From: Pipra filicauda
Lineage: Eukaryota > Chordata > Aves > Passeriformes > Pipridae
Assembly (NCBI RefSeq): GCF_003945595.2
Contig: NW_024104129.1
Location: forward strand, 1,550,001-1,614,000
Direction of reading: 5' to 3'
Length of the DNA stretch: 64,000 nt
The notes beneath the pieces were generated by a model that worked only from the letters and a program-made list of their open reading frames with translations, had not been told where the DNA came from and made no database searches. Positions within the stretch are counted from its first letter, which is position 1. Every line of letters starts with the position of its first letter. The position numbers were made by a program, and so were the translations under genes. Below are positions 36,180 to 46,909 of the stretch, one piece after another.

Positions 36180-39100
36180 TTTTCTAAATGTCTTTTAAAT
36201 CACAGATATGCAATGCAGTCTGGATACCTTGTTGTTCGAAAGAGAGAATTCTTCCTCAGGAAGAGTCCAGAACATGGATAAAAAATTATGCAGGAGTTGT
36301 GAAATATGTAAATATGCAGATTAGAATAGCTGAGTTAGTTGATTTTCCCCCAGATACATAAATACATCTTTCTCCTTATTCTTTTCCTACTCTATATTTT
36401 ACATTTTTATAGATTTCTTCTCCCACTGTTAATAGATTATGGCATCAAACCTTGCTTTATTATTCTAAAGTCATCCATTCACTTTCATTGGAACATTGGA
36501 TTGTATCATGATGTTCATAGAACAGAATAAAGAATGTTCATTATCCCTGCATTTCTTGAGTGTTTTGTGTTTTAGCATGGAAAATATTTTTGCAGAAAAT
36601 TTGCTCCTGACACCACTTCTCTCAGTAATATGATTATTTTCTCAAATTGTTATGCTTTATGTCACCAAAAAGTGTAATTTATGTGAACTTCTGAGCTATA
36701 TTAAAATATATATATATTTAATATTGTATGGGATGTTATTGCATTCCTATCTCATGCAACAGTACAGCTTCTGATGATATGAAGTATTATTCTGCTTTTT
36801 GTTTAGAGATTATCTTCACACTACAGTTAAATTTATTGTGTTTACACTTCACTGCAGGATGACAAGTATCTCAAAAGGCTATTATTGGTACACAATATAA
36901 AAAAGAAACCCTATTTTTTATTTCATTACTGTAATAGGAAGAGGAAACATATAAACTGATTTGCTCATCTAGATGGAATTTGAAACAAAGGCACCATGTA
37001 TAGTTCAGTTTGATACAGGGCACGTTAGAGAAATTGTTTTGGGAACTGTTCCTTGTCTCCTGAAATGAACTGTTTGTTCCTCAGATAATTACTACACCAG
37101 TCTGTACCATGCTAGCAAAACACTGGATGGCAAGCTTAGGCATGTGGTTGGGCTTGATACTCACTATATCCTTATGCCATCTATTTAGGAACTAAGAAGA
37201 ATTCAGTAGACACTGATTCCTTTCTTATTGGAAACCAGACTTTTCTGTACCATAGAGGAAAAACATATACCTCAAGAGCAGATGTTACTCAAATGCTGCT
37301 CTATGATTCCCATGATCTGATAAGTAAGAATGACCTAATAGTTTCCAGCATTCTCTCAGAGCATTTTCTAATACCCTGTAATAGCAAAATCTGCTTTTAC
37401 AACCTAGATTTTAAAATAATGATTTCCCATTTCCCATTCCTCTTCAGATCCTGAAGTAAATTGTCCATACTGACAAATAATTTGTACTTTTAAGGTTGGG
37501 GCTTTTTTTGGCTAAAGGTCATCTGCTTCTACTGGCAGACCCTAGAATGCCTTGAGGGTTAGTACAGGCCAGGAATAATTGCTGGCAGTTGGTTTGAATG
37601 ATGCCAAAATGTTTTTAAAAGTAGGAGAGTTTAGTTGTATGGGTGCAAGCACTGCAGAGCCAAATCTCTTCAGGACAAGAGAACTGCTGTCTCTGGCCAA
37701 GTGTTTTTGCCATTTTCTATTAGATGAATGTTATATAGCCCACATCTCTGTAATCATAGTTTCCTATCATTCAGTAATAATTTAAGCATTCTTTGATATA
37801 TATGTAAAAAAATCAGGGAAGGGGAAAAAACTCAAATCTTTATATGTGACAGGCCTGGTTTGCATCTCAGTCCATTATATGATTTTCCTGATATCTATGG
37901 AAGAGTATGTGTTGTGTTTGGCAAATGAAACTATTGAAAGCTTTCCATCTCTCATGGAAACCTGTAGTTTGCATTGCTTTGCAACTCTGGGGAATATTCT
38001 CTAGTGACTGCATTGTCAGAAACGGTCTGCAACATGGATTCACTGGAGCATTACACATTCTCATAATTTCTTTCTTACATAGTAAAGAGAAATTTTAAAG
38101 GGAACAAACAAAGTGATTTCTTAATGGAATGAAGACATTTTTACAGCCAAGGCAGACTTAGCTGAAAAAGGAAGGTTTTAGGTCAGAAATTTTAATTTTG
38201 CATGCCTTTGTATTTCTTTTTTCTTTTTTTAACTAGAAACAATTAACTTTCCATTCTCAACCTTTCCAAGAGGTTAAGAAGACTCATTGCTAAACACTGA
38301 GACACCAGGAAAAGTTCAGAAGTCAGGTTATAAACTTGCTATTTGTCTGCAACACCTTTGTAGCTTATTCACCACTTTCCAAAACGCAGCGACTTCACAT
38401 TCCCTTCTTGAAGAGTTTACATATTGATAAACACCACAGACTATATGTTTCTCTGTTTCTTTATATAAGCGTCCCCTATATTGTTAGTCATTCTTCATAA
38501 TATTCAAGGATACACATGGCATCAAGTCTTTTTTTGCAAAAACACTCCAGACATATAGAAAAGCATTAAAAAGTCACTGTGATTATTTTGGTTAAAAATT
38601 TGAATTTTACACCTGTTCTTTGATCTGATATGTTGTTAACTGTGTTTGGTTAATGAAAAAAATATTTCATGTGAAGCATAGGCAAAAAGCACCAGTTATT
38701 TGCAATTCCTGGTATGTCAGTATTCAGACTGGTTGTCAGATCTCTGGCCTTGCAAGTGATAAATGAGATGCTTGCATTATGCCAAACTTTAGCCAATTCT
38801 GCAACATATCTATGTATTGAGAAAAATAAAATGCGAGTGAAACTCTTTATTCTTTCACAATTATCTTTAGGATTCCGTTTTTAAAAAACTTACTTAAAAA
38901 AAAAGCATTAGTTATATCTCAATTGGTAAATTAAATGTGATTAGACCATTCTCTGTCATTAAAGTAAACTGACATTTTCTGTCATCACATTCTTCTACCC
39001 CTAAACAGGCTGAGCTGTAAGTAAACCAAGTAATGGGAATGGTTCTGAGCTGTTCTTTTCCTCTTGAATTCTGCCTGGGCAATGTTTGGGAGCGAATAAG

Positions 39101-39368
39101 GTGGCTTAGACAGTACTATGTCTATCCTGAAGAATCAATGATATAACAGGGATTTTCCAGTGCCTGTGTACACTCTCAGGCACTGTTAAAATAGTAATAT
39201 AGATGTAATCACTGGTGTTAAGAGGTTCTAGCTCCTCAGGCAAATAGAAAGGTTAGAAGTTCATATAAACAGACAAATTTATTTTCATAACGCTCTTTTC
39301 TGTCTGGATTGCTACGTCTGAATTGTAGTATTGAGAAAATAATATATTATGTTATATAAGAAAGTAAT
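36180..39368. other. Unique noncoding sequence
   Basis: No gene or transposable element is recognised. A short (AT)n tract lies at about 36703-36718. Open frames of 63-68 codons at 36339, 37579 and 37867 have no features. Confidence 0.5.
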
Positions 39369-39996
39369 TGTAGCTGCTATCTTCAAGAAGGACAAGAAGG
39401 AGGATCACAGAAACTACTACTGACCAACTACAGGTTGGTCAGCCTCACCTCAGTCCCTAGGAAGGTGGAGTGCTGCCAGCAGTTTGAGGAAGGCAATATT
39501 TCCTCTCTGTTCAGCACTGGTCAGTTCTGGATCCAGTTCTTGGCTCCAGAGTACAAGAGAGACATGGACTTAAAGAGTCATTCCAGTGCAGGACCACAAA
39601 GATCACGAAGGTATGAAAGCATCTCTACTATAAGGAGAGACTGAGAAAACTATGATAGTTTAACCTGAATAAGAGAAGGCCAAAGGAAATAACCTGTAGG
39701 AGAGAGAAGATCCAGAACCTTGTCTCTTCTCAGTGGTACCCCCTGACAGGACAAGACACAACAGGCACAAATCAAAGAAACATGACATTTCATTCAATCA
39801 GAATGAAGTTTTTTCCTGTGGGAGTGACTGAGCACTGGAAAAAGTTGTCCAGAGATGTTGTAGAGTTTCTATTCTTGGAGATATTCAAAGCCCACTGGAC
39901 AGTCTTGGGTGACCTGCTCTAGGTTATCGTGTTGGAGTACGGCGGTCAGACTAGAAGGTCTCCTCTAGTCCCCTTCAACCTCAACAATTCTGTGAA
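39369..39996 (+). mobile_element. CR1 LINE with internal deletion of the RT core
   Basis: The left part (39369-39480) matches the start of the CR1 reverse-transcriptase domain. AAGAAGGACAAGAAGGAGG is followed by CTACAGGTTGGTCAGCCTCA, encoding a VSLTSVPRKVE-like segment. Near 39480-39500 the sequence jumps to the ORF2 C-terminus (SSLFSTGQFWIQFLAPEYKR), skipping the catalytic FADD region. It continues through the 3' UTR to the CR1 terminal block (CTAGAAGGTCTCCTCTAGTC, CCCCTTCAACCTCAACAATT, CTGTG) at about 39996. The missing part is several hundred bp relative to a continuous CR1 copy. The deletion could have occurred during reverse transcription or afterwards. The element is non-functional. Confidence 0.9.
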
Positions 39997-41144
39997 AATC
40001 TGGATGGGCAAATATATAGCAATCACTAAATGTATTTAAAGGAGCAACTCTGTATTTAAACAAACAGACGAGAAACCAACCCAACTAGATTTACTACAAC
40101 TTTCAGTGAATGCAGGGAGTTTAATAAAAAAAAGTTGAATAGAAGGAAAGATCCAGTGGACTTTGAATGAGCAGGCAAACAAACAGAAAGGATAAACTTT
40201 TAATATCTAATCTTTAGAAACAGTTTCCTCACATAGTCCCTGAAAACATGAATGCAATAACATTATACAAGACATTGCCATCCTGACCTCCACAGGACTG
40301 TTTGTAGAATAAGGCATTAACTTTGTCATTTGACATTCTGTCAATAAATAATAATAAAAACAAACCATGAAATTCACGCTAGCAGTAATACAGGGAGCCA
40401 GAACTAGAGCTGTGATCTATCATGTCTCTGCTGAATGTTTTACTCACTAAGATATAGAAATCGCTCTTGTTTGTCCTGTGTCTCTGACCCTCCGACTCTT
40501 ACAGTCTTCATTCTAAAATAATTCAGTTGTACCTAAAAAAATGAGACACAGTAGGCATCACTTTTTGTTGCCCCTTCTGTTCCTCATGCTGTAGTTTACA
40601 GGTTAGAGTATTCTTCTGACAAACGAGAGGTGAGATTAACCCCCGAGGTAAACCACATCTTCTGTTTTCTGAGTGAAAGTCATAACCATTGAGCTTTAAT
40701 GCACTGTCACTGTTTAGAAAAGAATAAATCCAACTCACCTATGTCTTCTCCCCAAGGAAAGGACTGTTCTAGAGAAAGCAAAACTAGCAGTGCTTAAGGA
40801 TGTACTCTGTATTTTTTCATCATGGAAAATGCCCTATTGCCTTTGTGAATACTTTATTTTCCCAGCACTGGGATTTTAAGTCTGAAGAAAATCCTTTCAC
40901 TGAATAAAAGTCATACTACATATTAAAGAGGAGAAGAAAACCTGCAAAGTTGCTTAATTATAGCAATTTATCTTTTTGTTCCAGTGTGTAAAAGGAATTT
41001 TTTGAAGGAAAAACCATGTGGGAAGAGGAGTTAGAAATAAAGAGAAATAAATCTTTCATCTGCCCACATGTCTTTAATGTTATGTATGCAAGGGAAGAGA
41101 AATTCAGATAATTGATCTTAAGTTCTGAGTACAACAGGATATTT
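39997..41144. other. Unique sequence between two LINE insertions
   Basis: No gene is recognised. The minus frame at 40523-40738 (71 codons) shows no motif. Confidence 0.5.
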
Positions 41145-41154
41145 ACTCTTTCCT

Positions 41155-41178
41155 CATCATCATCATCATCATCATCAT
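41155..41178. repeat. (CAT)8 tail of the RTE-like insertion
   Basis: Eight perfect CAT units abut the 3' UTR of the LINE and the left target-site duplication, so they are the element's tail and not an independent microsatellite. Confidence 0.9.
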
Positions 41179-41185
41179 GGCTAGG

Positions 41186-41199
41186 CTTCGCGAACGAAG
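41186..41199 (-). other. 3' UTR stem-loop with UUCG loop next to LINE tail
   Basis: On the minus strand CTTCG-TTCG-CGAAG forms a 5-bp stem closing a UUCG tetraloop, 7 nt from the trinucleotide tail. Some LINE reverse transcriptases recognise 3'-end stem-loops, so a recognition role is plausible but inferred. The older copy at 46836-46849 keeps the loop position but has a mismatch in the stem. Confidence 0.5.
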
Positions 41200-41212
41200 A
41201 TTTGGGAAGGCT

Positions 41213-41633
41213 CTATCCACATTTGCTGCAGGCACGCTGGTGGCTTATGAGGCCAATACGTGACAGACAAATCCGATTGCAGAAGGCACAGCAGAAAGAC
41301 TCCTTAGATGGTGTATTCTGCAATACACGGTTCTTTCTGCGTTGCCTTTTTTCCTCGAGGGTGATCCTGCGTGTGTTCTCAAAGGAGACAGCTGCGTTAT
41401 AGATGGTGTGTCTCCAGGCCTCCCGATTGGGGGTCAGAGTAGACCAGTTATGGTGATCAATATGGCCAAGGCTGAGATGTTGTTTCAGGGAGTCCTTGTA
41501 TCTTTTCTTCGGGGCTCCTCTCATGCGGCAGCCAGTGGCAAGTTCACCGTAAAGCAAGATCTTAGGGAGGTGGTGGTCCTTCATCCTGGAGACATGACCT
41601 GCAGCTATCACAAGTATCGAGGCCATGCTGAAC
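41213..41633 (-). CDS. C-terminal fragment of a LINE ORF with C2HC zinc-finger-like end
   Basis: About 139 codons are open without stop or frameshift from the 5' truncation point. The first in-frame ATG, at 41635, lies in flanking duplicated DNA, so the true start is missing. The protein shows GHVSRMKDHHLPK and GELATGCRMRGAPKKRYKD, then a basic stretch (EEKRQRRKNR). It ends in CAFCNRICLSRIGLISHQRA followed by C, a CX2CX12HX3C arrangement that could bind zinc or nucleic acid. This domain order is familiar from the region downstream of the reverse transcriptase in non-LTR retrotransposons. The endonuclease and RT domains are missing, so no activity is expected. The undamaged frame implies a fairly young insertion. 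Overlapping plus-strand frames at 41112-41653 are shadows. Confidence 0.8.
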
Positions 41634-41643
41634 ACTCTTTCCT

Positions 41644-42306
41644 ACAAGATTAAGAAATACTCATAGTAAATTACAGCTTTTTTGTGGCAATATCTTGCCT
41701 AACAAAAATTAAAGAGTCTCTGGCTTAGAGGGCAGAGGAGAATTCTAGCAGAGTGTCAGGAGCTGAACATCATGTTCTGTTTTATTCCATTTTCCCTAGT
41801 CCTTGAAATGAAATAAAGATCAGTACAGGAGAGAGAGACCAGTATTTACCTGTGTTTGTTGCTGTCTGTGATTAGTGTTAGGCACCACTTCTAAGACTGA
41901 ACAAAGACATTTGAATTAATTATTTTGCTACAAAAGAATGAATTTATCACTTGATTTTTTTTTTCAGTGGACTATACTACTTTTGTATTTTTGTGGAAAT
42001 TTAAAAGCTCTAAGGTAAATTTAGGACACCAGTTGTCTCCTCTACCTGCCCTGAAAGCAGACAAAACTACTGGAAGCTATTTATTTGAAACTACGGAAAG
42101 CTATTATTACTGGAAAGTGTTGTCCTGGTGTTAGAATCCTGTGTAGACAAATATTATATGCATTTTATATACAAATAATATAAAATAAATGTTTAAAATG
42201 TTTAGCTACATTATAATCACACTGAGAGATCAGTATTATATCATTTGATTATTTATATGCAGAATATATAAAAAGTGCATGTGCACTTGTGCATCTATGT
42301 TCATAT
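41644..42306. other. Unique AT-rich sequence
   Basis: No gene or repeat is recognised between the RTE-like insertion and the next CR1. Confidence 0.5.
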
Positions 42307-42779
42307 ATCAGACTCCCAGAACAGCTGAGGTTAGAAAAGACTTTGGAGATCACCTAATTAAACCCTGCTGCTTAGAGCAGGGTCATCTACAGCAAGTCGT
42401 TCATGGGCATATCAAATCTACTTTGATTATTCCAAAGTACAGACACTCTGAAACCACTTTGGGCCACCTGTTACAGTGTCTGACCACTATCATAGGAAAA
42501 AGATTTTTTTCTTTTTCTCCTGCTTAAGGAGAATTTTATGTATTCCAGTTTCTGTCCACAGCCATTTACCCTGTCACTTGATATTACTGAGGGCTCAGGT
42601 CCATTTTTTTAACTTCTTCTTTAGGTATCTATACACACTGTGCCTTCTCTTCTGGCTGAAAAGTCCCAGTTCTATCAGCCTCTCAGATGTCAGGTGCTTC
42701 AATCCCTTGGTCATCTTCATGGCATTCTGCTGGACATATTCCAGTATGTTTGTGTCACTCCTGTACTGGAAGACCCAGA
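42307..42779 (-). mobile_element. CR1 LINE 3' fragment
   Basis: This minus-strand CR1 begins at its 3' end near 42307 (GAACAGCTGAGGTTAGAAAA, compare GAATGGTTGAGGTTGGAAGG). It continues through CTTAGAGCAGGGTCATCTAC, a CTTCTCTTCTGGCTGAAAAG segment and CATGGCATTCTGCTGGACAT. It ends at CTGTACTGGAAGACCCAGAA, where an ORF2 remnant (VFQYRSDTNILEYVQQNAMK and LKHLTSERLIELGLFSQK) is readable. It stops abruptly at 42779, exactly where a GAAA-type repeat begins. The element is truncated and decayed. Confidence 0.9.
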
Positions 42780-42780
42780 A

Positions 42781-42956
42781 CAGAAAGAAAGAAAGAAGGA
42801 AAGAAAGAAAGAAGGAAAGAGAAAAAAGAAAATAAAAAAGGAAAAGAAAGAAAAGAAAGAAAAGAAAGAAAAGAAAGAAAAGAAAGAAAAGAAAGAAAAG
42901 AAAGAAAAGAAAGAAAAGAAAGAAAAGAAAGAAAAGAAAGAAAGAAAATTTTGGAG
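42781..42956. repeat. GAAA microsatellite grading into 9-bp minisatellite
   Basis: The tract starts with GAAA/GAAG/GGAA units, passes through a degenerate middle, then becomes about 12 near-perfect copies of a 9-bp unit (AAAAGAAAG) up to 42956. It is strongly purine-biased on the plus strand and could adopt triplex-type structures. Because 9 is a multiple of 3, all frames stay open, giving spurious Lys/Glu-rich or Phe/Ser-rich frames of 88-134 codons that are not genes. Confidence 0.93.
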
Positions 42957-43043
42957 GGAGGTCCTCATCACAGTATTCCCCAAGCAGTAAAAAAACCAAC
43001 CATTCCTCAGCAGAAATAATAAATGTGCTTAAAGTCTGGAAAA

Positions 43044-43090
43044 TAAATAGATAGGCAGATGATAGAAGATAGATAGATAGATAATAGATT
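43044..43090. repeat. (GATA)n microsatellite, imperfect
   Basis: AGATAGATAGATAGATAATAGAT with preceding degenerate GATA units. Confidence 0.8.
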
Positions 43091-44032
43091 AAAAAGTATG
43101 CATTAATTTAGTTGACCAGGAAGTCATCTATTCTCTCCTTTGCTCAAAAAAACTGTAATTAGCTCATAATGTTAGTGCTTGGTCAATCTTGGTCACCTTC
43201 AAAGATTGTAACCAGATAGTTACTGCAGAAATGAGTCAAAGTCCCATCTAATCAAGGAGAATCTGTCTTTATCAATAAAATCTGAACCACATCCTTACCA
43301 GGGATTAGGAAACAACCGTTGATAAACTGAGGATATCAGTTTTGTGGGGATTTCTGCTTACTGACGTGGCAACACTAAAAACAAAGCTAAAAAAAAATAA
43401 AAAGACTAAGAAAAACAGTCAAGAGAAGTAATAAATCAAGCCCTGATGACTGCAGAGAACAGATAATAAGAAAGATGAAATGTTTTGTGTTGCTGATTTC
43501 TGGTCTATTAAGGAACACTTTCATGAATAAATAGGTTTGATGATATTCAACTTGAACTTTGTAGCTGACAAGGCAGGGAAACAAAATGTTGATAGGTTTC
43601 ATGGGAAAGCATCCACTTATGAGATATTTGAGAGGTCATGTGGAGTTGTGAAAACTTATTGTGGGATTTGCAGTGGAAGGGCCAAAAACGAGGAAAGGGA
43701 GGTACAAGCTTGAATGACTAAAGAGAATAGGTATAGAAGAGGTCATGTGGGTGCAAGCCAGCAGCTGGTCAGACTGTTTGTCCTGCACATCATTACTTTA
43801 TAATCTGTCTTCTCTTCTTAATAAATCCTATTCCAAACTGTTATCTGCGCCATGCCACTGCCTAATCTGTATGTGAGTGTGTGTGAGAGACTCATTAGAA
43901 AACATGAGGCTGGAGTAGCTGAGAAATAGCTTAAACCAGCACCTGGAAAGATCAATTTTCAAGTACTCAAAATATACTTAAATTAAGAGTCGCATACAAA
44001 ACACTCAATGAGGTGAACAGAAATAGCTCTTT

Positions 44033-44073
44033 CAGAGAGAGAGACAGAGAGAGACACAGAGAGAGAGAGAGAC
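44033..44073. repeat. (GA)n microsatellite, interrupted
   Basis: GA dinucleotides are broken by GACAGA and GACACAGA units and end at GACATG. Confidence 0.85.
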
Positions 44074-45849
44074 ATGTCTGAGGCTTCAGTGGCTGGGAAG
44101 AGTGCAAAGTTTATTTTATGTCTTGCAGGTGACACACTGATTCGTCCATCCTTGTGTGACCTTTATTTTTCCACTACAGTATTCCACCACAACAGTGTAG
44201 AATCTGAAGCACAGTAACGCCCAGTCTTTTCCCTTTTCTGCTTCCTAGCTAGGTCTTCCCATTTTATACTGCCTAACTAAACTATATTCTTGTCAGTGAT
44301 TAATTTCTTCACGTTTTCCAGGCCATTTTTCTTGTTTGTCAAGATAATTTTAAATTCTAGCACTGTCTTGCTCTTAAATTCTAGTAACTGTACTCAGTCT
44401 TCCACCATATTGCTCATTAACAACAATATTCAATTATAATTAGTTCAGAAAAGATCTCATCAAAACCATGAGCTCTGCTGGATGCCTCCAGTTGTAATAA
44501 TAAATACTGGTTGGGGTTTAACAAAGGTGAAGACTGATAGGGCCAGATATCTCAACAAACACTTCAGTAGTAGAAGAAGAGATAAAGCTTACTGATGCTA
44601 TACAATGAGCTATAGAGTTTTGTATATTATCAATTGTTCTAGCTTCTCAAATTGCCATGTTTGTGCTCTGTACTTGCTCTCTGCAGTACGGTTTCTCGCA
44701 TCTGTTATTGTTCATGAATGAGAAAAAAAATTATGTTTCTTTTTAATATCAGCCAGTATGATTAAGCATTTAGGTTTTCAGAAAGGGAGATTGGGACTGT
44801 ATCATTCCAATGATTTTTCTAAGTAAGATTAGAAATATGTAATTTTTCCTATCAGTAGCTACTCAGAGAAAATTTGCAGAATAAATATATTCTGTGCTGA
44901 ATGGGTGTAAGTTCAAAACATCTGCTTGACTTTATTGGACTGTCAGTTTTCAGGATGAATAAATATATGGAGAAGATCTTGAATGAAAAAGTGCCACACC
45001 TTTTTAAAATAGTTGAGCAATTTAGATGTTGAATGAGAATTACTATATTCTGACTGGGTTTAAAACTCTGGTGTCCTCTCTTAGATTTCCCAAAGAGATG
45101 ATGATTTCTTTTAAAAAAACCATCTTTATCATAGGTGTAGGACACTAGAGTATCATTCCTAGGCAGATTGAAAAAACCTAGCCCAGGAGGATGCCTTGCT
45201 CAAGATGACCTAACAAGCCACTTGGAGGGAAATGTGAAGACTGCTGTCAAGCTCTTAATAAGTACCGGTGAAATTTTTTTATTAATTCTCTGTCATACAG
45301 CTTACTTTCTATAAGGTTCACTTTGACATCTTATAAACCAGATATCATGATGCTTTATGGAAGTACCCATCAAATCCATCTCCCTCTGAGAATTATTTTT
45401 TGAACTATGATTGTGACTACCATATTACTCCCTATTAACAGAAGTAAATTAAATCTGTATATTACCTGTCCAGTGTAAAGATCTGCTGAAATTATAGGAT
45501 AGGTCAAGATCTAACAACCTTCCCAGAGACTGTAGACCTTGGACTTCTTGGATGCAGGGACAGCACCCCTGCAAGGTTCATTCTATTTCACCTCCGTTGT
45601 GTCCTCCTTTATTGTTGTTGTCAATGGTTGCTTTTTCTTTTCTAATGGAAAAAAAGGGGCTCAATATGCTTGCAATTGATGCTTTTCCATTTTGTACTGA
45701 ATTTAGAGTAAATATTACCTTTTTCTTAGAAGTAAGGTTAAGAAGACCACAAGATTATTCTAATGTCTAAAAGTCAAACCAAAGAATAGAAGAACCTAAA
45801 TTAATTTGTTTTTCCAAATTATGAAAGGTTTCCTGCAAATAAATTCGCA

Positions 45850-46660
45850 AAATCATAGGATTAAGTTGGAAAATTCCTCTATGATCATCGAGTCCAAAAA
45901 GTTACCCCAGTATTGCCAAGTCCACCACTGAACCATGTGTCCAAATACCACATCCACACATCTTTTAAACACCTCCAGAGACAGTGACTGCCACTCACCT
46001 GGGCAGACTGTTCTAGTGTTTGACCACCATTTCCATAAAGAAATTTTTCCTAATATCCAATCTAAACCTCCCATGGCACAACTTGAGACCCTTTACTCTT
46101 GTCCTACTGCTTTTCACTTGGAAGAAGAGACTGAACCCCACCTTGCTGTATCTTCCTTTCAGGTAGTTGTGGAGAGTAAAAAGGTACCCTCTGAGCCTCC
46201 TCTCCTCCAGGCTAAACAGTCCCAGTTCCCTCTTAAGACTTGTGTTCCAGACTATTCACCAGATTTGTTGCCCCTCTCCGGACACACACCAGCACCTCAA
46301 TGTCTTCCTTGTAGCGAGGGCCCCAGAACTGGACACAGCACTCCAGGTGTGACCTCACCAGTGCTGAGTGCATGGGGATGGTCGCTTCCCGTGTCCTGCT
46401 GACCACACTATTGCTGATACAGGCCAGAATGCCATTGGCCTTCTTGGCCATCTGGGCACACTGCTGGCTCATGTTCAGCTGGCCATCAACCAGCAACCCC
46501 AGGTCCATTTACCCCCATGCAACTTTCCAGCCACTCTGCCCCAAGCCTGTGGTACTGTAGGGGGTTGCTGTGACCCAAGTGCGGGACTCAGCCTCGTTGA
46601 ATGTGATACAATTGGCCTCATCCCATTCAACCTGTCCAGATCCCTTTGTAGAGCCTTTGA
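45850..46660 (-). mobile_element. CR1 LINE, about 0.8 kb, with ORF2 C-terminal remnant
   Basis: This minus-strand CR1 starts at its 3' terminus near 45850 (AATCATAGGATTAAGTTGGA). It shows the complete 3' UTR order (CACCTGGGCAGACTGTTCTA, CCATAAAGAAATTTTTCCTA). The ORF2 C-terminal frame is open at 46233-46508 for 91 codons. It has the family-typical [20 protein letters not shown], then [24 protein letters not shown] and [13 protein letters not shown]. It extends to CAACCTGTCCAGATCCCTTT near 46645. The open 91-codon stretch suggests it is less decayed than the CR1 at 26610. It is 5'-truncated before the RT domain and non-functional. Confidence 0.93.
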
Positions 46661-46819
46661 ATTAATCTGAATTAAATAGAAGGAACTAAAATTGCATTTC
46701 TACTTCTGGAATAAAAAACATAATTGAGGAGTCAACTAAATAATTTTTAAAAGCCCTCACAAAATATATTAACATTAGCTTAAAAGAGCTGTAAGGTACT
46801 GTTATGTCAGGATCATACA

Positions 46820-46898
46820 TCATGTCATGGTTAGACTTTGTGAACGAAGGTTTGGGAAGGGCTCTACTCACATTTGTTACAAACGCACTGGTGGCTAA
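46820..46898 (-). mobile_element. 79-bp RTE-like LINE micro-insertion with target-site duplication
   Basis: The plus-strand text TGTCATGGTTAGACTTTGTG continues in parallel with the 3' end of the LINE at 41155, at roughly 80 percent identity over about 70 bp by eye. It is flanked by identical 11-bp direct repeats, AGGATCATACA, at 46809-46819 and 46899-46909. This is a severely 5'-truncated copy that stopped within the 3' end of the reading frame. CpG positions conserved in the larger copy are mostly TG or CA here (CTTCGCG becomes CTTTGTG), consistent with greater age. The CAT tail is reduced and mutated. Confidence 0.85.
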
Positions 46899-46909
46899 AG
46901 GATCATACA

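Larger units (their letters stand above)
41155..41633 (-). mobile_element. RTE-like LINE, 5'-truncated, with target-site duplication
   Basis: This 479-bp insertion is not CR1. It is bounded by identical 10-bp direct repeats, ACTCTTTCCT at 41145-41154 and 41634-41643, a target-site duplication. On the minus strand it runs from a truncation point at 41633, through an open C-terminal reading frame, to a stop (TAG) at 41213-41215. A 3' UTR of only about 34 nt follows, then a tail of eight ATG-type trinucleotides (CAT x8 on the plus strand, 41155-41178). Very short 3' UTRs with microsatellite tails are a known hallmark of RTE-clade LINEs. In birds the described RTE family is AviRTE, reported as horizontally transferred and patchily distributed. 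Assignment to RTE is inferred from structure, and AviRTE is only a candidate. Confidence 0.85.
42957..45849. other. Unique sequence with two microsatellites
   Basis: Apart from the GATA and GA tracts listed separately, no gene or transposable element is recognised. The minus frame at 44852-45145 (97 codons) has no motif. Confidence 0.5.

Noticed and set aside
41112..41653. Plus-strand frames of 96 and 103 codons
   Set aside because: They are antisense shadows of the LINE C-terminal frame on the minus strand, which shows a recognisable zinc-finger-like motif and basic domain.
42595..43019. Several 88-134 codon frames rich in Lys/Glu or Phe/Ser
   Set aside because: They are translations of the GAAA/9-bp purine repeat and adjoining CR1. 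The 9-bp period keeps every frame open without coding meaning.
45935..46670. Plus-strand frames of 100-155 codons
   Set aside because: They are antisense to the CR1 ORF2 C-terminal frame at 46233-46508 and its 3' region.
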